Shown: positions 57,461 through 64,000 of the stretch, in pieces
Position numbering within the stretch: the first letter of the stretch is position 1
Layout of the letters: each line of letters begins with the position of its first letter
From: Erpobdella octoculata
Lineage: Eukaryota > Annelida > Clitellata > Hirudinida > Erpobdellidae
Direction: 5' to 3'
Assembly (NCBI GenBank): GCA_963978895.1
Contig: OZ022242.1
Location: forward strand, 26,153,424-26,217,423
DNA: 64,000 nucleotides
Position numbers and translations under genes: made by a program
Notes under the pieces: generated by a model
Seen by the model: only the letters and a program-made list of their open reading frames with translations
Database searches by the model: none
What the model was told of the DNA's origin: nothing

Positions 57461-59938
57461 GTGACACCGTGGAAAGACAGGTGGCAACGCGGAAAGACGA
57501 GTATTACGGGTATCCTGGCCCAGCTTAGCCGGGATACAAAAAACACCGTTCATCTAGCTGCGACAACGAAATCGAATTTATGCCCCCAGAGCTCCAACCG
57601 AAAGGAGGGGGAGTATGATGAGCTCACAATCGGACCTACGGCCATCGACCTTGCTTTTCCAACGGACCCTAATGGGGGAACACTTCATGAGTGTGTGTGC
57701 GGTAGAGGTTTCGCAACAAGCCGCGGTATGAAGGTTCACCGTACGAAAATGGGTTGCCTGCTTAAAGCTGTACAGGATCATCGTACTGAAGCAAGCATTG
57801 CTTCAGGTAAAACGCCGGGCCAAGTCGGGCCGGATGCCAACCACAGCCCCGACAGGTTCCACGATCCTGATAGTGACGAGAATAGGCAACCTCGGGCTAG
57901 AATTAACTTCCCCGCTGCTGCTCACAAAGCGGATTGGTCGAAGCTCGACGAGATACTTTCCAAGCTTCCCAAAGTGCAGATGAAAGAACTTCCAATGTTT
58001 CAAGTGAACAATCTAACTGACACCATTTACAACAAGTGTTTAGAGATGTTCGGTTCCAAGGAAAAAGTTCTCATGGACAGAGGCGAAAAAACTCATATTC
58101 CAAGGCGACAACGAGAGATTGCTAGACTCAAAAAGGAAAAAAAACGACTTCGTCAACAATGGAGGAGAGCTCCAGACAACGAGAAACCATGGCTCTCAGC
58201 ATTACGACATGACTTGAGGCAACGATTGAGTGCACTCTTGCGAGCAGAACGTTTGCGGGTAAAGAAAAGAGAACAAAGGAAGGCAAGATTCCAGTTTGTC
58301 AGAGATCCATTCCGTTATGGTAAAAGCTTGCTCGATCCACCAAAGTCAGGTACTCTGCAAGTCAGTAAAGAGCATCTTGATCATCACTTCCGAGCTGCTT
58401 TCATTGACCCCTTGGGCGACAAAGAACTAGCTGAAAGATCAGATCTTCCCGAGATTCCTCTTCCAAAGGTTGCTTTCAACGAGGGAGTAATTTCAATTTT
58501 TGACATATCCCAATTCCTCCGAAAAACAAGAAATAGATCTGCTCCAGGTCCAAATGGTGTACCATACCTGGTGTATAAAAAATGTCCGGGTGTGTTGAAA
58601 GTTTTACACTCATTGCTCAAGTCTGCTTGGACTTCCGGGTCTGTTGATAAAGAGTGGCAAAAAGCTGAAGGCATTTTTATACCAAAGGAGAAAGTTTCAG
58701 TCGACATCAATCAGTTCAGACCAATTTCTCTTCTCAATGTTGAAGGAAAAATATTTTTTGCTGTGCTTGCCAAGAGGTTGACGAGCTATCTAACACAAAA
58801 CGACTACATAGACAAGTCAATTCAGAAAGGAGGAATCCCTGGTGTTCCTGGTTGCATCGAACATTCTACCATGATCTGGGAGTCTATAAAAAGAGCAAAA
58901 CAGAATCGACTCAGTTTGCACGTCATTTGGCTTGATCTTGCAAATGCTTATGGAGCGGTTCGTCACCAGCTGATTTGGAGAGCTTTGACGATGCACCATG
59001 TTCCAAAGTTCGTTATGGATATTCTACGACAGTATTTTCAAGATTTTCACCTGAGATTATCGACAAAGACGTGTTCAACCGATTGGTTTCGTCTTCAGGT
59101 CGGTATCGCCATGGGGTGCTCTATTTCTCCCATATTATTCGTGCTAGCAATGCAACTACTTCTGAACTCAGTTGGTGCAAGGGTAGAAGATGTTTATGTC
59201 GGCCGAGGTATTTTCATGCCACCTCTGAGAGCTTTCATGGACGACACGACAATTAGTTTGAATAAGTGTATTTCAATGAGACGGACACTTGATGTCTTTA
59301 GCGATCTACTCAAATGGTGCGGAATGAGTTTTAAACCATCTAAATCGAGAAGTCTCTCCCTGCGTCGCGGTAAAATTGACGAATACACCGTTTTCTCTGT
59401 TGATGGTAACAAGATTCCAACAGTGAGCGACGAACCAGTGAAAAGTCTCGGGAGATGGTATTGTAAATCCCTGAATGACGTTGATCAGGGTGCTTCTATT
59501 CTCCGTATGGCAACTGTCTCCATGGAAAGCATTAATGCTGCTCCGCTTCAGAGCAGGTTCAAAGTGTGGATTTTGCAATTTGTTTTAGTGCCAAGACTGC
59601 TTTGGTCTCTGACAGTCTATGAAATTGGTCTGCAAGTTGAGGAGAAACTAGAAAGAAAGATAGCTCGTTTTACACGTCAATGGTTGGGTCTGCCTCCGGG
59701 ATTGACGTCTGTGGCTCTCTACGGCAAAACAGCCAAGCTGAGACTTCCATTGCGGTCTTTTGTTGAAGATTTCAAGATCAGCAAACTGAGAACTCAGATG
59801 ATGCTCGATAATTCAACGGATCAGAGAGTCGCTGAGGTAAAACCAACTCTAATCTCAGGAACCAAATGGAATGCTAGAGTTGAAATAGAGAATGCCACGG
59901 TTTTTCTCCAGTGGACTGAAAGGACCGGAGCAGTTTAG
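57461..59938 (+). CDS. RLE LINE A2 ORF, N-terminal finger through reverse transcriptase (ends at a premature TAG)
   Basis: 826 codons; the frame begins at a GTG, so the true start is unknown and translation may not need a plain ATG. Domains: CCHC finger HECVCGRGFATSRGMKVHR plus TKMGC (~residues 77-99), basic coiled region RRQREIARLKKEKKRLRQQW (~205-225), RT from RKTRNRSAPGPNGVPYL (~355) through FIPKEK, PISLLNVEGKIFF, WLDLANAYGAVRHQ (motif A), GIAMGCSISPILFVLAM (B) and FMDDTT at residues 592-595 (C). RT core residues look intact. The TAG at 59936-59938 lies in one frame with the downstream part; B2 has CAG at the matching position (GAVQQDKRG), so this is a C-to-T nonsense change, not a natural end. 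Confidence 0.88.
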   Translation: MTPWKDRWQRGKTSITGILAQLSRDTKNTVHLAATTKSNLCPQSSNRKEGEYDELTIGPTAIDLAFPTDPNGGTLHECVCGRGFATSRGMKVHRTKMGCLLKAVQDHRTEASIASGKTPGQVGPDANHSPDRFHDPDSDENRQPRARINFPAAAHKADWSKLDEILSKLPKVQMKELPMFQVNNLTDTIYNKCLEMFGSKEKVLMDRGEKTHIPRRQREIARLKKEKKRLRQQWRRAPDNEKPWLSALRHDLRQRLSALLRAERLRVKKREQRKARFQFVRDPFRYGKSLLDPPKSGTLQVSKEHLDHHFRAAFIDPLGDKELAERSDLPEIPLPKVAFNEGVISIFDISQFLRKTRNRSAPGPNGVPYLVYKKCPGVLKVLHSLLKSAWTSGSVDKEWQKAEGIFIPKEKVSVDINQFRPISLLNVEGKIFFAVLAKRLTSYLTQNDYIDKSIQKGGIPGVPGCIEHSTMIWESIKRAKQNRLSLHVIWLDLANAYGAVRHQLIWRALTMHHVPKFVMDILRQYFQDFHLRLSTKTCSTDWFRLQVGIAMGCSISPILFVLAMQLLLNSVGARVEDVYVGRGIFMPPLRAFMDDTTISLNKCISMRRTLDVFSDLLKWCGMSFKPSKSRSLSLRRGKIDEYTVFSVDGNKIPTVSDEPVKSLGRWYCKSLNDVDQGASILRMATVSMESINAAPLQSRFKVWILQFVLVPRLLWSLTVYEIGLQVEEKLERKIARFTRQWLGLPPGLTSVALYGKTAKLRLPLRSFVEDFKISKLRTQMMLDNSTDQRVAEVKPTLISGTKWNARVEIENATVFLQWTERTGAV

Positions 59939-60945
59939 TTGGGGCGGCATGGTGTTGGATGGAACCACCATCTCTGGTGGTCCAAGGCAAACGCTCAGGA
60001 AAGATCAGACTTGATTGTTCAGGACAGAAAGCAAGCGATAGAAAGCGAGAGAGTTGTGAAGAGCGCACAATTGTCACAGCAAGGCGACTGGACCAGATGG
60101 GAGGAGACAGTTCAGCGGTCTCTGTCATGGGAAGATATATGGCGCTATGCTCCAGTGCGGCTATCGTTCCTCATTAGATCGATGTATGATCAGCTGCCAA
60201 CAGCCAGCAATTTAAAGAAATGGAAATTAATTGAGAACGATGAGTGTCAGCTCTGCGGTCAGTCGCAGTCATTGATTCATATTCTTTCCTCCTGCTCCTT
60301 TTCCCTTTCTCATGGTAGATACACGTGGCGCCACAACCTTGTTCTCCAAAAACTGCTGGGATTTGTAAAAGAGGCCTGCCGAAAGCCAACTCAATGGAGG
60401 TGAAACCTAGGAGGAGGATTTATTTTTTGAGAGAGGGATTGCCGCAGCTAAATCACCCAAAAAGAACCCTCACGGAAGGAGAGAATGTTTTCCATGCGGC
60501 GAACGACTGGAGGGTCTTTGCCGATCTGAAAACGGAAAAGTGTTTCCCAGTTTCAATAAAGGAAAGTGGAAAAAGGCCAGACATAGTTGTTTTTTCGAGT
60601 GTGGCCAAGACATTTCTTCTCATCGAGTTGACAGTGCCTTGGGAAAGCAACATGGAGGCCAGTAACATCATGAAATTAGAAAGATACAGAGAATTGATGT
60701 TGGATTTGGAAGCAAATGGCTCAAGAGCTGAGCTTTTTGCTGTTGAAGTCGGAGCACGTGGTTTGGTTGGAAAATCTTAGCTAAAGTTGCTGCGGGCCCT
60801 GGGAATGTCTAACAGAGAGCGCACCCGTGCAATTAAACAGATTTCTGAAGCAGCAGAATCGGCTTCAATCTGGATTTGGACTCAAAGAGAGAAAAAAGAA
60901 GATTTTCCAAATTTAGAAGCCGCTCTCTTCGCTCCGCAAGAATAG
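59939..60945 (+). pseudogene. RLE LINE A2 ORF continuation: zinc knuckle and endonuclease
   Basis: In frame with the preceding ORF after the TAG. Encodes WTRWEETVQRSLSWEDIWRY and the knuckle CQLCGQSQSLIHILSSC. A one-base loss near 60383 shifts the frame relative to A1, after which KANSMEVKPRRRIYFLREG, PDIVVFSS and LLIELTVPWES follow. A second nonsense (TAG 60778-60780, TTG in A1) comes before the end at 60945. Three independent lesions, while A1 is open over the same stretch. Confidence 0.85.
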
Positions 60946-61260
60946 AATTGCTTCGTCTTTGTTTACGTGGCGATATTAAGTACCGCTACGAAAGCGAAGC
61001 CGTTATGTCGTCGAAGGTTTTCTCACTTGAATGGTCTGAATTTCTCTAAAGTCGCGAGTTTATTTGCATGACAAATATCTGCCACGATGCAAGGAATGAT
61101 AGAAATTCGATGTCGGAAAAGAACAAAAACATTTTCTGCCGGAGGACGTTCGTCCGTCGAACGTGGCTCGCCCCCCTTAGAACGTCAAGAAATTAAAGAG
61201 CCGAAACGTTTGCTTGAGGGGGGGTTTTCTTCTGATGACCTCCACAGATAAGCTCTTCAG

Positions 61261-61500
61261 GAGCACACACATAAACACACACAGACACACATACATGCAC
61301 ATACACATACATACATACACACATACATACGCACATACATATATATATAGTTCTCGCTCGCTCACCCGCTCCGCTCCGCTTATTTTGTGTCGGATTTCAA
61401 AAAATATTTTCTATATTTGATTCCCCTTGACTCGCAAGGTTGTGTGAAAATTTCATTACGATCGGATGAATGGTGTAGCAATGCATAAATAACATACCTA
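61261..61500 (+). repeat. Inverted repeat, left arm (partner 63600-63856)
   Basis: A CA/CATA-rich microsatellite followed by TCTCGCTCGCTCACCCGCTC, TTTCATTACGATCGGATGAA and GTGTAGCAATGCATAAA. The partner, reverse complemented, matches about 93% by eye including the microsatellite interruptions. LINE A2 ends inside the microsatellite part of this arm. Confidence 0.85.
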
Positions 61501-62429
<929 letters not shown>

Positions 62430-63214
62430 CAGTGATGGGCAACAAACTACTTTCAAGTAGATAAACTTTTCTGTTGTTACAATTACTTACTATGTAGTTA
62501 ACTACTTTTTGTCAGAGGTAGTTTAACTAAAGTAGTTAAATACTGTAAAGTAGTTAACCACTTTTAACTACTTTTAACCATTTTTTCCTATAAACTTGTA
62601 CACTAATACATTGCATTGCTGTACTTGATCACCATTAATTATGTTAACCATCTAATTTATTAAATAAAGCCTTGATAAATTGTTCTGTTAATTTAATAAT
62701 GAAAAGACACATATCTTATTAGTTAAATATCCAATCAATCAATTTACTTCAGACGGTGTCAAACATCGTCTGTAGATGATTATCTTTTGAGTACATGACG
62801 CAGGAAAACAAGCTTTTCAAACATACTGTCAGACACTTTGCCCTGTCTTGGCACTAATATTTGACCTGCACAACTGAACAGTCTCTCAACAGCAGCACTG
62901 CTTGGTAGACGTATTAAACTTGAGAAAAACTCTTGTTAGATGAGGATACATGAGCAGTGAGTTTGTTGTTGAGTCATTTGAAGCCAGATTTTTGCGTACA
63001 ATATTATACAGGCTGATTTAATTTTTTTAAGGCTTTAACTACTTTTAGGTAGTTAAACTAATTGTAGTTAAATATTCTAAAACGTAGTTAAACTATTCTT
63101 TAACTACCGGTTACTTTCAGGTAGTTAAACTTTTTGCCTTAACTACTCCCATGTAGTTAAACTAGTAGTTAACTACTAAAGTAGTTAAAAATAGTCAACT
63201 ACTACCCATCACTA
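62430..63214 (-). mobile_element. hAT deletion derivative with exact 8-bp target duplication
   Basis: Begins CAGTGATGGGCAAC and ends GTAGTTGACTA-type inverted sequence closing ACCCATCACTA; target duplications AAGAATAC at 62422-62429 and 63215-63222. Both subterminal regions are packed with GTAGTTAA/TTAACTAC motifs. It keeps a transposase C-terminal exon on the minus strand. Confidence 0.9.
62780..62937 (-). pseudogene. hAT dimerisation-domain remnant
   Basis: Minus frame of ~50 codons: [20 protein letters not shown], then [20 protein letters not shown] and [10 protein letters not shown]. This is the conserved hAT C-terminal dimer region with the normal stop. Everything upstream is deleted; a stop precedes it at about 62940. 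Confidence 0.82.
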
Positions 63215-63222
63215 AAGAATAC

Positions 63223-63485
63223 TAGAGATTTTTTTAAATCTTTTCAACGCTATCAATAAGATACTTTTAGGCAAGGTTTCCAAATTTGAACTCCACACTT
63301 CTGTAAAATTGGCATTACGAAAAAGACATAAATGCAATTTAAATAATCTCCAGTTAGCGGACCCAAGAAAAAACCGCGAGAGACATTATGTTGGTGCAAT
63401 TTTATAAATGATAATGTTAAAATGCGGACCATGAAGTACAGACAGGAACACTAACGGATCCAGGAAGTTAGAGTGGGGGGGGGCG
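63223..63485. other. No recognisable feature
   Basis: Continuation of the DNA into which the hAT derivative inserted; a GGGGGGGGGCGAAG run precedes the next TA tract. Confidence 0.4.
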
Positions 63486-63488
63486 AAG

Positions 63489-63489
63489 T

Positions 63490-63572
<83 letters not shown>
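63489..63572. repeat. (TA)n microsatellite
   Basis: TA tract followed by TATCTATATATATAAAAATG, the same motif as at 52323. Confidence 0.95.
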
Positions 63573-63599
63573 ATATATATAAAAATGAATGTTTGTATA

Positions 63600-63856
63600 T
63601 ATGTATATATGTATATATGTTAATGTCCTTTATGCATTGCTACACCATTCATCCGATCGTAATGAAATTTTCACACAACCTTGAGAGTCAATGGAAATCA
63701 AAAATAAAATTTTTTTTTGAAATCCGTCACAAAATGAGCGGAGCGGAGCGGGTGAGCGAGCGGGAACTATACATATATATGTATGTGCGTATGTATGTGT
63801 GTATGTATGTATGTGTATGTGCATGTATGTGTGTCTGTGTGTGTGTTTATGTATGT
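63600..63856 (-). repeat. Inverted repeat, right arm (partner 61261-61500)
   Basis: Mirror of the left arm, ending in an uninterrupted (TG/TATG) microsatellite. Beyond it, CTAGCGGAGATACTCGGCGT and TGCCCAGG, a motif met at the ends of dispersed repeats in invertebrates, is present only on this side. Confidence 0.85.
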
Positions 63857-63894
63857 ACTAGCGGAGATACTCGGCGTTGCCCAGGTTTTTTAGA

Positions 63895-64000
63895 GGTTTT
63901 TCTAATGTTTGTCTCTTTCTCTCCCGTTTCCTTTCCCACCTGCTTTCCCACTCCTGTTCGCTTTCCCGTTTTTGGTCGTTTTCCCGCAGCCGGTCGCTTT
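63895..64000. repeat. Imperfect CTTTCCC minisatellite
   Basis: Repeated YCGYTTTCCCRYYT-like units run to the window edge (TTTCCCACCTG, TTTCCCACTCC, TTTCCCGTTTT, TTTCCCGCAGC). On the minus strand they read GGGAAA-rich, similar in style to the GGAAAGAC repeats in the RLE LINE 5' UTR, but not clearly the same. Confidence 0.55.

Larger units (their letters stand above)
57380..61260 (+). mobile_element. RLE-type LINE copy A2, near full length
   Basis: Starts TTTTTGAGGCGTTAGCC; 5' UTR of ~20-bp GGAAAGAC-containing repeats (57410-57505); coding region 57461-60945 with three lesions; 3' UTR to CTTCAGGAG at 61260, followed by CA-rich sequence. About 3.9 kb. Closest to a complete reference for the family in this window. 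Confidence 0.9.

Overview
This window is a piece of a nuclear animal genome, AT-rich and built almost entirely of transposable elements and microsatellites. I see no convincing host protein gene, rRNA or ordinary tRNA. The mix points to an invertebrate metazoan: Ty3/Gypsy and Ty1/Copia LTR elements, BED-finger hAT transposons, a Mutator-like element, a Helitron helicase remnant, Penelope-like elements (PLEs), CR1/L2-type LINEs, LINEs with a restriction-like endonuclease (RLE) of the R2/Hero/NeSL group, tRNA-derived SINEs, and long (TA)n, (ATT)n and (AATC)n tracts. I cannot name the species; a cnidarian or lophotrochozoan would fit.

Layout. 1-10010 is a four-level nest: an RLE LINE (8765-10010) is cut by a spliced hAT gene (6222-8764), which is cut by a Copia element (1394-6221). 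The Copia is cut by a Gypsy element (1-1393) and carries two further small insertions in gag (3753-4433, 4853-5602). 10011-16100 is mostly unrecognised AT-rich DNA with local duplications, a SINE with a paralogous empty site (14224-14554) and a 21-bp minisatellite. 16380-21000 holds two copies of a dispersed repeat, a Mutator-like deletion derivative (18236-19666) and a hAT MITE (19753-20968). 22236-25102 is a hAT inside another hAT, both with exact 8-bp target duplications.

25630-27545 is a CR1/L2 LINE with an enormous (AATC)n tail. 27786-36861 is dominated by minus-strand PLE copies, most of them ending at (TA)n tracts; four carry intact-looking type I hammerhead ribozyme folds and a fifth carries a decayed one. 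Between them lie a Gypsy deletion derivative with acidic coding repeats (30107-32040) and a Helitron helicase remnant (33342-33980). 36966-38686 is a truncated hAT; 38697-38937 is a tRNA-like repeat; 39049-43607 is broken Gypsy gag-pol and an unrecognised ORF. 44110-48397 has two more CR1/L2 LINE ends, each split by a MITE. 48400-52320 is mainly unrecognised.

52377-61260 is a strictly head-to-tail array of RLE LINEs of two subfamilies (B1, B2, a stub A0, A2) whose 3' ends meet (CA)n/(CATA)n sequence. The right edge has an inverted repeat (61261-61500 against 63600-63856) around a hAT deletion derivative (62430-63214) that keeps a piece of transposase.

There is no gene cooperation in the usual sense. 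The biology is insertion preference (PLEs at (TA)n, RLE LINEs at CA-rich microsatellites), nesting, and self-cleaving RNA motifs. The strongest lead is the hammerhead set: five related PLE ends in which helices I, II and III vary in sequence but mostly keep pairing, all with one extra U between the CUGANGA core and helix II.
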